A stretch of 43,892 nt of DNA from a virus. Of this stretch, positions 1 through 7,262 are shown one piece after another. The position numbers and the translations under genes were made by a program. The notes below the pieces were generated by a model. It ran no database searches. It worked only from the letters and a program-made list of their open reading frames with translations, and was not told the DNA's origin. The stretch lies in the IMG/VR virus record IMGVR_UViG_3300050821_002998, positions 1-43,892 of that record; one strand, 5' to 3'. Every line of letters starts with the position of its first letter. Position 1 is the first letter of the stretch.

Positions 1-97
1 AGGTAACCGTGTAGATCGCCGCGTTGTAGGGGAGGAAATCGTCTTCGAAGTAAGCGTAGAAAAAGGGGTCTGGGATACCGATATCACCCAGCGGTTG
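1..97. repeat. Terminal direct repeat, left copy
   Basis: These 97 bases are identical to positions 43796-43892. The two ends join into a circle of 43,795 bp, and the reading frame of the gene at the joint stays open across it. An exact repeat of this short length is typical of the overlap an assembler leaves on a circular or circularly permuted contig. A true short terminal repeat in the virion DNA is also possible, but it would lie inside a coding gene, which is less usual. Confidence 0.95.
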
Positions 98-148
98 CCA
101 CTTGGCAGCCTGAGTGAAGCCGGAAGTGAGGCGGGTAGGTGCAGCCAT
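1..148 (-). CDS. Virion protein paralog B, N-terminal part (continues at 43795)
   Basis: This is the start of a leftward gene cut by the end of the window. The ATG at 148-146 follows a GGAG six bases upstream. The encoded N-terminus (MAAPTR, then TQAAKWQPLGDIGIPDPFFY) is nearly identical to that of the gene at 42454-43188. Joined to 43795-43197 it gives one open frame of 248 residues. It is the first gene after the terminator at 171-201, so it is probably transcribed by read-through from the capsid genes. It is a structural protein by position; the exact role is unknown. Confidence 0.85.
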   Translation of the reverse strand, partial: MAAPTRLTSGFTQAAKWQPLGDIGIPDPFFYAYFEDDFLPYNAAIYTVT

Positions 149-170
149 GTTGTTCTCCGATGAACGCCGA

Positions 171-201
171 TAAAAGGCGTCCTCCTTTTGAGGGGAGGAC
201 G
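171..201 (-). terminator. Rho-independent terminator after the capsid genes
   Basis: Read leftward, an 8-bp perfect stem (CGTCCTCC / GGAGGACG, 194-201 with 178-185) is closed by an 8-base loop and followed by GCCTTTTAT. It lies between the 50-aa gene downstream of the major capsid protein and the next structural gene at 148. I see no promoter in the short space after it, so it probably attenuates rather than ends late transcription, keeping capsid expression higher than that of downstream genes. Confidence 0.8.
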
Positions 202-213
202 TTCTAGTGGAGT

Positions 214-366
214 TTACTTCTTTTTGCGGAACTTGCCCGACTTTTTATCTGCTGCGACAAATTCCTTTGCCACCTTCCGGGTAGGGCCACCTTTCATTTT
301 GGCCTTCCCCGGATTGTGTGCCAGCATCTCCATCAATCTGTGCTGCTTCAGAGTTTTGCTTGGCAT
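214..366 (-). CDS. Small basic capsid-operon protein (50 aa)
   Basis: The product is a lysine/arginine-rich 50-residue protein beginning MPSKTLKQHRLMEMLAHNPG and ending in a KKSGKFRKKK tail. The start at 366 is chosen because GGAG lies seven bases upstream; the frame is open further upstream but there it overlaps the capsid gene. Short proteins of this form (MPSK..QH..M....HNP..AK) are common in phage capsid operons, as I recall, without an assigned function. It is the last gene before the terminator, directly after the major capsid gene. A DNA- or capsid-binding role is only a guess. Confidence 0.75.
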   Translation of the reverse strand: MPSKTLKQHRLMEMLAHNPGKAKMKGGPTRKVAKEFVAADKKSGKFRKKK

Positions 367-394
367 CCTACTACTCCGTTTAAATCCCACTAGG

Positions 395-1312
395 TCACGG
401 GCCGTTGGACCCGTAGATCCCACGCGGATCAGTACAACCCAGCGAGAAGCGCATGTACGTAGCCGCCTTCGCATTCTTGGTGTCGAAGTCGTTGTCCTGC
501 TCGAACTGCGGCTTCTCACGCCAGAAGAACGTCATGCCGTTGGGGATATTCGTGCGAACAAACCAAGCGGACGGCTGGGTGAAGTAGTGATTGAGCTTGA
601 TGCCCTTCGGGAATGCGTTGGTCGCCTTCAGGACGTTGATGTTGTTGTTAGCCGTATCCGACTGCAACACCGACTTCATGATGCGGTTCGCATTGAAGTG
701 CTCGTTGGGAGCAATGTGGAGGGACTGGCCCATCGCAGCGATCTTCAGACCACGATCCATCGTCATCTGCATGATCTGGATCGAGATATCTTCGAGGGCT
801 GCTTCCGACAAGTCGGCAGCGGGAGTCAACGCATTGGAGAAGGTACCGCCCGTCACCTGGACATGGCTGGCCGAGATAAGCGGCTGACCATCCGGCATGG
901 TGAAGAAGGTGCCACTGAAGGCGTTGTTGTAGAGGAAAGCGGAAACCGTCTCAACCGTCTGGTTGATCGAGAAGGCGTTGGCCTTCGCACGACGGGTAGC
1001 CACTTCCTTATACAAGTTGTCCCGCAGCTCTTCGTGAGTGACGATGTAGCCCAGCGCATACGCGGTGTGCACATACGTCGAGACGAAGCCCTGCGTTTCG
1101 CTGTCGTAGGAAACCGGAGCGCCCTGACCCTTGACCGGGGCAAGCCCGAAGCCAGTGATCTGGACGTCCTGTTCGTACGCCTTCTCCGAAGAGTCGATCT
1201 CGTAGAGTTCGGTGTACTCCTTCTCGTGCGCCTCGTAGAGCTGACCCCACGTCGCATGGATGCCCGGCCAAAGGAGTTTGGGATGGGTACCAGTATTGAT
1301 TACGCCTGCCAT
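395..1312 (-). CDS. Major capsid protein
   Basis: This 305-residue protein sits downstream of portal, scaffold-like and decoration-like genes, where tailed phages place the main HK97-fold capsid subunit. The length is normal for the family. The start at 1312 has a near-perfect ribosome site (AAGGAG, about seven bases from ATG), fitting very high expression. The N-terminus (MAGVINTGTHPKLLWPGIHA) reads like a mature coat-protein arm with no obvious cleaved pro-domain, so scaffolding is probably supplied by the separate gene at 2482-3348. The call rests on gene order, size and general resemblance to podovirus coat proteins, not on a diagnostic motif. Confidence 0.85.
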   Translation of the reverse strand: MAGVINTGTHPKLLWPGIHATWGQLYEAHEKEYTELYEIDSSEKAYEQDVQITGFGLAPVKGQGAPVSYDSETQGFVSTYVHTAYALGYIVTHEELRDNLYKEVATRRAKANAFSINQTVETVSAFLYNNAFSGTFFTMPDGQPLISASHVQVTGGTFSNALTPAADLSEAALEDISIQIMQMTMDRGLKIAAMGQSLHIAPNEHFNANRIMKSVLQSDTANNNINVLKATNAFPKGIKLNHYFTQPSAWFVRTNIPNGMTFFWREKPQFEQDNDFDTKNAKAATYMRFSLGCTDPRGIYGSNGP

Positions 1313-1323
1313 ATGTTAGCTCC

Positions 1324-1953
1324 TTAGACGCCAGCCGTACCGGCAGACAGTTCGTGGTTGTTGATCTTGACGAGCCACTTGGCAAACGGCCCGTAGGCGT
1401 TGTCTTGGCGTCGTGCAAGGCCGAGGATACGCACCTGAAGGGTGGCCGTGACCGCTGCACCCACATTGCTGAGCTGCCAACCGCTGTAGTAGCCGTTGTT
1501 TGCACCAGCGACGAGATTGGCATTGAGGCCCACCGAAGTGGTAGCGGTAAAAGCCGTACCCGTACCCACTTCCTGAACCTCGAAGACCACGTTCGGGTCA
1601 TCGACCACCATCACGTAGTAATCCGTCGCCTGAGCACCGGACGGACGGATGATCTGATTCAGGTTGTTGACGTTGAACAGGCCGCCTTCCGGATTGAGCT
1701 GGAAGCCGCCCGTGTTCGCCGTACCGAGGCCCACAATCACGCCGCGGATGGGATTACCCGTACCTGCGGATGCGAGGGTGATGCCGGGGACACCATTGGT
1801 GTCTGCATTCTGGATGGAGCCCACCGGATCACCGACCGCATACGCATTCGTATCAGCAGCCGGAATCCAATAGATATTGGCCTGCCCGTTGTATGCCGCC
1901 GAAACGCGGTCATTAACGGGGGAAAGACCACTAGGCCGATTTGCATTAGCCAT
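1324..1953 (-). CDS. Capsid decoration-like structural protein (209 aa)
   Basis: The protein is beta-rich, with glycine, alanine and threonine throughout. Segments such as GQANIYWIPAADTNAYAVGD and a C-terminal LGLARRQDNAYGPFAKWLV resemble a family of phage head-associated proteins encoded next to coat genes. It has no transmembrane or catalytic motif. The ATG at 1953 follows GAGGA at a good distance. It lies 11 bases upstream of the major capsid gene, so the two are probably co-translated in quantity. A decoration or cement role is inferred from position. Confidence 0.65.
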   Translation of the reverse strand: MANANRPSGLSPVNDRVSAAYNGQANIYWIPAADTNAYAVGDPVGSIQNADTNGVPGITLASAGTGNPIRGVIVGLGTANTGGFQLNPEGGLFNVNNLNQIIRPSGAQATDYYVMVVDDPNVVFEVQEVGTGTAFTATTSVGLNANLVAGANNGYYSGWQLSNVGAAVTATLQVRILGLARRQDNAYGPFAKWLVKINNHELSAGTAGV

Positions 1954-1975
1954 AAGGATTCCTCAAAACAAGGGG

Positions 1976-2485
1976 TTATTTGGGTTTGAAAAGGGAGTTG
2001 CTCGTGCCGGTGTAACGCTTGCCTACATCATTACCTGTCTCGCCAGCCCCACCCTTACCTACCGTACCCCCATTGAGGGCGTCTGCTGTATCTGCGTTCT
2101 GTTTCTCGACCAAGCCATTCTTGTAGTCCCAAATGTAATCAGGGCATTTCATCAGGTACATGCGGGGGGTCTGGCCCGACTCATCCGCACCCTCACCACT
2201 CACTACACTGATGTTGCTACCAAGGTCTGTGCTGCCGTGCGAGAGGGCGTCGCCTGCCAGATCGAAGTTGTTGATATCCAGCTCATCGGTTCGGACGTGC
2301 GTATATCCAGCTTGACGCGCTTGGGCTAGACGTCCGGGAGTACCGCGAAACCAGTGCAAGTGGTGGCCCGGCAGTTCCGGGGTTTCCAGTCGCATCTGAC
2401 CGCCCGTCATGGGCTTATAGCCCTTGGGCAGTTCCAACTTATCGTTGGCTGGATTGGTCTTCTTATCCTGAGCAGTTGCCATCAT
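1976..2485 (-). CDS. Hypothetical head-operon protein (169 aa)
   Basis: This protein is hydrophilic and charged, with no recognised domain. A central stretch (LPGHHLHWFRGTPGRLAQAR, then AGYTHVRTDEL) looks folded. The C-terminal third is glycine/asparagine/threonine-rich and probably disordered. The start region reads ATGATGG and overlaps the stop of the scaffold-like gene. The second ATG (2482) has better spacing from GGGAG than the first (2485), so the product may begin MATAQ. Translational coupling to the scaffold gene is likely. Function unknown; a head-assembly role follows only from its neighbours. Confidence 0.7.
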   Translation of the reverse strand: MMATAQDKKTNPANDKLELPKGYKPMTGGQMRLETPELPGHHLHWFRGTPGRLAQARQAGYTHVRTDELDINNFDLAGDALSHGSTDLGSNISVVSGEGADESGQTPRMYLMKCPDYIWDYKNGLVEKQNADTADALNGGTVGKGGAGETGNDVGKRYTGTSNSLFKPK

Positions 2486-3348
2486 TCCTCTCCCACAAGT
2501 TCAGCGTAATAGTCTTGCCAATCGGCCTTGGTCTTGAACTTCTTGCCTGGGCCTACGAAGTCATCGGACTGGTTGTTGCAGATCTTCTTGGCCTCTGCAC
2601 TCAACCGATCGAAAGGACGACTATTGCTGTTAGCCCGACCGCCCGTGTTACCGCCCTCTACCTTGCTAGTCGTCTTGGTTGGCGTAGCCTTACCGCCCTC
2701 CTTTTCCTCCAAGAGCTTCATGCACTTAGCCATGAATTCCTTGGCGGGAGACGTGTCTCCCCGACGCCGCAACTTGTTGCCGATAGCGAGAAGTTCATCG
2801 ATACGGTCCTGATCTTCCTCGGTCTGAGGATTCTTGAACCAAGAGTTCTCCTCGGCATCCCGCCAGCGGATGAATTCCGGGTCAAATCCAGCATCAGGAT
2901 CAGGGAGGTCTTTCTCGGGAGCGGCAGCCTTACTTTCCTTGGCCTGCTGTTGCAGGTCAGTCAACTTGTCTTCCAAGGCAATCTCAGTATCAACATCACC
3001 TTGGTCACGCGCTGCCTTAATTTCACGGCGCAATTGCTGCACCGCATCTTTCACCTTACTCTCGGTCTGCTCGTCATATACTTTCTTGAGAGCAGTTACA
3101 GCCTTATTAGTCGCGTCAAGCGATTTCTTAAGACTTTCTACTTCTTTTTGACTCTTGTCAAGAGCTTCTTTGTAGCGCTTAGAGTTAGCTTGAACAATCG
3201 GTAGAATGTTCTTACCACGTTCTACGAAGTCTTCTGCGCTGATCCAACGAGACTTGTCTCCTTGGAACTCTTCTTGGGGAACCCAGCCCATGCCACGAGC
3301 TTCCGACTCCACATCAGGCGACTCAACGCCGGCATCGATATCACTCAT
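2482..3348 (-). CDS. Capsid scaffolding-like protein
   Basis: This 288-residue, highly charged protein has a long predicted coiled coil near residues 45-160 (heptad-like stretches such as SLKKSLDATNKAVTALKKVY). A disordered Gly/Asn/Ser linker and a lysine-rich C-terminus follow. That architecture, lying between portal and coat genes, matches podovirus scaffolding proteins. I chose the ATG at 3348, which has GAGG nine bases upstream, over an in-frame start eight codons earlier. Its first eight bases overlap the end of the GroES-like gene. Many codons in the first half end in T, unlike the C-ending codons of nearby genes. Scaffold function is inferred from composition and order. Confidence 0.75.
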   Translation of the reverse strand: MSDIDAGVESPDVESEARGMGWVPQEEFQGDKSRWISAEDFVERGKNILPIVQANSKRYKEALDKSQKEVESLKKSLDATNKAVTALKKVYDEQTESKVKDAVQQLRREIKAARDQGDVDTEIALEDKLTDLQQQAKESKAAAPEKDLPDPDAGFDPEFIRWRDAEENSWFKNPQTEEDQDRIDELLAIGNKLRRRGDTSPAKEFMAKCMKLLEEKEGGKATPTKTTSKVEGGNTGGRANSNSRPFDRLSAEAKKICNNQSDDFVGPGKKFKTKADWQDYYAELVGEE

Positions 3349-3703
3349 TGGTTGTTTCCTCGTCTGACTCAATCTGCGCGAATACGTCGCGGTCGTTCAC
3401 GTAGCGATACTGTACGTCATCCGTGATGCCTCGTGCCATGAAACCTGCATAGGCCGCGATCATCACATGATCACCGGGTTTGCAGCGAGGGCCATAGCCC
3501 GCTTCGATCTCCTCGGCAAAGGCTGCCGGGCCCACCTCCACGACAATGGCTCGCTGATCCACTGTCTGCATCTTCGTTTCAACATCATCGGGGATATAGA
3601 TCAAACTATCTTTCTTAGCCGGCTTGTAGGGTTTGACGAGAATGGCTCGTCCTACGGGATGCAAGCGACTCTTATTCTCCGGGTTCCACCATGCCTTACT
3701 CAT
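3341..3703 (-). CDS. GroES/Cpn10-like co-chaperonin
   Basis: The 120-residue product follows the Cpn10 pattern. It has an opening strand (LHPVGRAILVKPYKPAKKDS), a loop SLIYIPDDVE in the place of the GroES mobile loop, then AIVVEVGP and a KPGDHVMI strand, and a closing DVFAQIE. In T4, the phage co-chaperonin gp31 replaces GroES with host GroEL during coat folding; the same role is inferred here because the gene sits directly before scaffold and coat genes. The ATG at 3703 has GAGG six bases upstream, so the earlier in-frame TTG is unlikely to be the start. Its end overlaps the scaffold start by eight bases. Confidence 0.8.
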   Translation of the reverse strand: MSKAWWNPENKSRLHPVGRAILVKPYKPAKKDSLIYIPDDVETKMQTVDQRAIVVEVGPAAFAEEIEAGYGPRCKPGDHVMIAAYAGFMARGITDDVQYRYVNDRDVFAQIESDEETTNE

Positions 3704-3971
3704 TATTCGCCTCAACTAGTTGGTCAAATTGTAGGTCTAGTACTTCTCGTAGTGCATCGCAGTAGCCGTGGGCTCCTGCCTGCCTGATGGCTAATTCTTC
3801 CACCGTGGGGGCAGCAAAGCCCCCATTGGCCCACATCTCCTTACGGGCCTCCCGCTCCTGGTGCAGGTAATCCCGGAGGAGCTTGGTTACCGGGTGCTCC
3901 CCCCATTGCAGCCATAGATCCTTGTCCTCCAGCAGCTTCAGCCGCAGCCGGTCCCGTTCCGCCTTGTCCAT
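3696..3971 (-). CDS. Small hypothetical protein overlapping the portal C-terminus (91 aa)
   Basis: This is an acidic, helical protein of unknown function (starts MDKAERDRLRLKLLEDKDLW). A strong ribosome site (GGAGG, five bases before ATG) marks the start at 3971. Unusually, its first 131 bases also encode the Gly/Ala/Pro-rich end of the portal protein in another frame. It overlaps the downstream GroES-like gene by eight bases. Charged helical proteins of about 90 residues directly after the portal are frequent in podoviruses; none of its residues suggests an enzyme. Confidence 0.75.
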   Translation of the reverse strand: MDKAERDRLRLKLLEDKDLWLQWGEHPVTKLLRDYLHQEREARKEMWANGGFAAPTVEELAIRQAGAHGYCDALREVLDLQFDQLVEANNE

Positions 3972-5976
3972 CCTCTCCTCCCATCATGCCTTGCGTGTTT
4001 TGAATCTGGTCCGTCAACATGCCGTGCATCATCTCCAGAGCCTTCATCTGGGACTCGAATTCGGCAACCTTCTGGGCTGCCTGTGCCCCGTCTGATTCTT
4101 TGAGTACCTGATCTGCCTGCGCTTGGAGCAGGGTGATCTTCGCCATATTCATACGGCGCTGCTCGTACAGCGAGGACAACCATTGCAGGCGTTGCCACTC
4201 CAGCTTAGAGTTGGCGATCTGCTGCTTGATCATTTCCACCTGTACCTTCTCGGAAGGCTTCGGCGGCGGGGCACCCTTGGTGCCCACGTAGATCTTCTGG
4301 TAGTCCTGAATCTTGATGGCCTTGAGCAACCGGATATTGACTTCATCCTGGTTGTATAGGGGATTGCCCTTGGCTATCTGGGCAAGCGTCTGGGCCTGCG
4401 CCAGCCGTGCGCGGTCCGACATGATGTTGGGGTCCGCCGCCGGGACGACCGAGGACGGGTCGCCGAGGTAATCTGCTCGGGAGATGTAGTCCGTGCTGCC
4501 AGCAAAGTACGTCTTGTCCGGACTCATGTGCAGAGCATTGAGCTGATAGATCTTCTTGAACTCATTCTTCATACTGCGCCAAATGCGCTTGAAGATAGCT
4601 GCGTAGACCTTCTGGCCCTGCTCCAACATGGACTGACTGGTCTCTGCGGGCGTGTTCTGCCCCGGATTACCGCCCGTCGAGATGTCCACCGACCCCGACA
4701 CCTTCTCCGTGTAATTGATCAGGAGGGTGAGGAGCTGAAACATCACATTGCTGGGTTCCCGAACAGGCATAGGGAAAATAGACTTACGAAGATCGTCACC
4801 AGTGCTATCAACACGATTCCACTCAAAAGGCGAGAAATTATAAACACCGCCCCGGATTTTGGCTCCCCGTCCAAGGAAACCACCAGCCGTGTTAGCCATA
4901 GTACCAGCGTCAAAAAGCTGATTGATAGCAGAATTGGTAGACTCATTGAGGGGCCCTAGCAGCACACCAAAACCAACATCGTAGATACCACCGTCAGGGC
5001 TAGGAATAAAGTGATACTTTGTAAAATATTCACTAGCCCGGATACGGATAATGTCACCTGACTCATTACGCTCCACATCTTCTTCGCGATCAAAACGGCA
5101 GACAATACGCCAGACGTAATGAGAGTCGTGATCGATAGAAACAATATAAGGTTCAGCATAGCCGTCTCCATCGAGGTCCAGAGAGACGTGCTGCTCTAGG
5201 ACAGTGAAGGGAGTGCGCTCATCGGGCATGGGCTCAAGAATACCCGTGCGGTTGTCTACTGCCTGCTCGTAGGAGTTCTGGTTGCGCATCGGAGCATCGG
5301 CGGTGTACCACGGCTCCTTGGTTGCATCGCGGAAGGTGCCTTCCATCATGCGCTCATGGAGTTTGTTCCGGCTGAAGGGAATGATGTGGGTCTTGACGCC
5401 ACATTCCTCTACGGATCGTGCCCAGTAGTTGATCACCAGATCTTTGGCTAGGACCAGCTCACTCACGTTCCGACCTAGGCCAGCAGAGTAGTACGACTTC
5501 TTGAAGGCACAGCCCACAATGGGGATATGCAGGAGAGCTCGGTCCGTTTCCTCTTCCCACGACTCATCCTGCTCAAGGAGCTGCCAGGACATATGAGTAC
5601 TTACGCGAGAGGCACGCTCGGTCTTGCTGCCATCCGGATCGGGGCCAACTACGCGGCAATTGACGAGGTCGGGGGCCTGCACGATGGCCGGATAGGCGCG
5701 GGAATGAAACTGAAGAGCAGCGATGGTGATGAGAGGGAAGGCGACATTACTGCATCCCGGCCAAGGGAAGGTCTTATCCTTCTGGACCTGCATAGCGAGA
5801 TCCATCGCGGCTTCCGTGCGACGGAGCCAAGGCTCCCGCGACTGGAGGTCCGTCTTGAAGAAGTCCCATACCTTTTCCCCGATGACCTTGAGGTCGCCAT
5901 CGTCAAACCGGTCACACAAGTTCGGTGAATTGATCGTATCTGCGTCGATCTTGATATGCTTACTGAGATTCAACAT
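3841..5976 (-). CDS. Portal protein
   Basis: The 711-residue portal forms the dodecameric ring through which DNA enters the head and to which the terminase docks. The N-terminal third contains SREPWLRRTEAAMDLAMQVQ and FPWPGCSNVAFPLITIAALQ, a pattern I recognise from large podovirus portals. A helical, glutamine-rich stem/barrel segment lies near residues 560-650, followed by a Gly/Ala/Pro tail. The tail overlaps the next gene by 131 bases. I see no good ribosome site before the ATG at 5976. Within the gene, about 4745-5165 uses T-ending codons, while both flanks prefer C/G-ending codons, which suggests a recombined patch. Confidence 0.93.
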   Translation of the reverse strand: MLNLSKHIKIDADTINSPNLCDRFDDGDLKVIGEKVWDFFKTDLQSREPWLRRTEAAMDLAMQVQKDKTFPWPGCSNVAFPLITIAALQFHSRAYPAIVQAPDLVNCRVVGPDPDGSKTERASRVSTHMSWQLLEQDESWEEETDRALLHIPIVGCAFKKSYYSAGLGRNVSELVLAKDLVINYWARSVEECGVKTHIIPFSRNKLHERMMEGTFRDATKEPWYTADAPMRNQNSYEQAVDNRTGILEPMPDERTPFTVLEQHVSLDLDGDGYAEPYIVSIDHDSHYVWRIVCRFDREEDVERNESGDIIRIRASEYFTKYHFIPSPDGGIYDVGFGVLLGPLNESTNSAINQLFDAGTMANTAGGFLGRGAKIRGGVYNFSPFEWNRVDSTGDDLRKSIFPMPVREPSNVMFQLLTLLINYTEKVSGSVDISTGGNPGQNTPAETSQSMLEQGQKVYAAIFKRIWRSMKNEFKKIYQLNALHMSPDKTYFAGSTDYISRADYLGDPSSVVPAADPNIMSDRARLAQAQTLAQIAKGNPLYNQDEVNIRLLKAIKIQDYQKIYVGTKGAPPPKPSEKVQVEMIKQQIANSKLEWQRLQWLSSLYEQRRMNMAKITLLQAQADQVLKESDGAQAAQKVAEFESQMKALEMMHGMLTDQIQNTQGMMGGEDGQGGTGPAAAEAAGGQGSMAAMGGAPGNQAPPGLPAPGAGGP

Positions 5977-6089
5977 GTAGGTGGGGCCATCGCAAGTGGG
6001 GGACTGAGGTGACCCTGCGGCCCCGCCGCGCGACGCTTCGCGCCGTCCGACCGTGCCGTTGTCTCCGGGGATGTTCTAGGTCAGCCGAC
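5977..6089. other. GC-rich spacer with two hairpins upstream of the portal
   Basis: This spacer separates the 83-aa gene from the portal. It holds a 6-bp hairpin GCGCGA-CGCT-TCGCGC (6028-6043) and next to it a perfect 6-bp hairpin TAGGTC-AGCC-GACCTA (6077-6092) that includes the stop codon of the upstream gene. Neither is followed by a T-run on either strand, so they are not ordinary terminators. They may mark RNA processing or regulate portal translation, which would fit the lack of a clear ribosome site before the portal start. Confidence 0.5.
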
Positions 6090-6341
6090 CTAATCTCCAT
6101 TCATACATTTATGAGCGGCCCAAGTAAGCATTCCAACCGTCGTTATCTTACAAGTGCCTGCCGGTCCAATGGTATAGCGACTGAGGTGTCCGTCCGACTC
6201 TTCCATAACGATTACCATCCGAGTTATGTCTCCAAATCGTCCCTCGGCTAAATCCTGTTTGAAAACTTCTAGCTCTGCAATTACATCGCCAGAAGTATTA
6301 GCTAGGGAGCACTGTCGAGGAAACTTAACCAACTCGGGCAT
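6090..6341 (-). CDS. Small protein coupled to the ATP-grasp gene (83 aa)
   Basis: The product has no recognised domain. It begins MPELVKFPRQCSLANTSGDV and contains a probable beta-hairpin region (DITRMVIVMEESDGHLSRYT). The ATG at 6341 follows GGGAG at nine bases. The gene starts 17 bases inside the end of the ATP-grasp gene and is separated from the portal by a 113-base structured spacer, so it is most tightly linked to the ligase. It could be the ligase's substrate or partner, but nothing in the sequence proves this. Confidence 0.7.
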   Translation of the reverse strand: MPELVKFPRQCSLANTSGDVIAELEVFKQDLAEGRFGDITRMVIVMEESDGHLSRYTIGPAGTCKITTVGMLTWAAHKCMNGD

Positions 6342-7260
6342 GTTTCTCTACTCCCATAGTCTGTGCCTTGGCAAATAGGTGCATCAGGATGCGAGCATAG
6401 ATCTCTGTCCCCATCACCAAATCCTCCACATCACCATCGATGTTCGGATTGTCATTCACCTCGATGACGTAGAACTTCCCATCCCGTTCCTTCAAGTCTA
6501 CCCCATACAGACCATCACCAATTGCACTACATGCTTCAAGGGCTAACTTGAGTATCTCGGGAGGTACTTCGCGGAACTTGACTGTATCAAACTTTCCACA
6601 CTTACCACCATGCTTGTGATCGTAGATTTGCCAGTGTTCGGGAGCCATGTAGTATTTGCAGGCCCACAGGGCTTGGCCATTCAGAACACCGATGCGCCAA
6701 TCGAACTCCGTTGGCACAAACTCCTGCACCAGGATTTCTTCCCGATCTTGCAGTAGTGTCTGGGCCTTCAGGGCAAGTTCGGTAAGGTTGCTCACCTTGA
6801 AGACACCCCGACTGAAACAACCCTCTGGGGTTTTGAGGATGAGAGGAAGCCCAAACTCCTTCACTACTGAATGAAGTACACCTCCCTCTGTATCCTTGCT
6901 GAGAATACAAGTGCGGGGCATTGAGGTGCCCCGGGCCTGCATACGGCGAGTGAACTCAGCCTTGTCCGTGCAGACCTTGATGGACTCCGGATCATCAATC
7001 ACTGGAATGCCGGCAGCCTCTGCCCAGCAAGCCAACTTGTAAGCTACCCCATCCGGGTAGGTGGTCATCCGAATGAACAGGGCATCGGGGATTACCTTCC
7101 CTGCATACATATCATCGGGAGTAACCCGGATGAGGGTGATGTAGAGCATGTGGGCCGCAGACTCGAAGTATCGCAGGGCGTCCTCATCGCTTGGGGGAAG
7201 CTCTTCTTCCGGGTCGATCAGCATAGCAATCGTGAATGGGACTACGTCCGGAACTGACAT
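6325..7260 (-). CDS. ATP-grasp (RimK-like) carboxylate-amine/thiol ligase
   Basis: The 311-residue protein has the ATP-grasp layout. It has an N-terminal Rossmann-like domain to about residue 95, then the ATP-binding domain with Lys143 in LILKTPEGCFSRGV, Glu180 in ILVQEFV, the conserved DWRIGVL (187-193), and metal ligands near Asp255 and in VIEVNDNPN (Glu267, Asn269, Asn271). Such enzymes make an acyl-phosphate and join it to an amine or thiol, often adding amino acids to proteins or building peptides. The substrate is unknown. It lies between the large terminase and the portal, so it is expressed late with virion genes. The key residues are present, so it is probably active. Confidence 0.85.
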   Translation of the reverse strand: MSVPDVVPFTIAMLIDPEEELPPSDEDALRYFESAAHMLYITLIRVTPDDMYAGKVIPDALFIRMTTYPDGVAYKLACWAEAAGIPVIDDPESIKVCTDKAEFTRRMQARGTSMPRTCILSKDTEGGVLHSVVKEFGLPLILKTPEGCFSRGVFKVSNLTELALKAQTLLQDREEILVQEFVPTEFDWRIGVLNGQALWACKYYMAPEHWQIYDHKHGGKCGKFDTVKFREVPPEILKLALEACSAIGDGLYGVDLKERDGKFYVIEVNDNPNIDGDVEDLVMGTEIYARILMHLFAKAQTMGVEKHARVG

Positions 7261-7262
7261 CT

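Noticed and set aside
188-1327. 379-codon open frame on the plus strand opposite the capsid gene
   Set aside because: It is a shadow of the major capsid and 50-aa genes. It has no ribosome site, an arginine/leucine-rich composition typical of antisense frames, and crosses a terminator.
4743-5171. Two hydrophobic frames (67 and 71 codons) inside the portal gene
   Set aside because: They arise from T-ending codons of the portal read in another frame. They have no ribosome sites and the portal frame is fully protein-like there.
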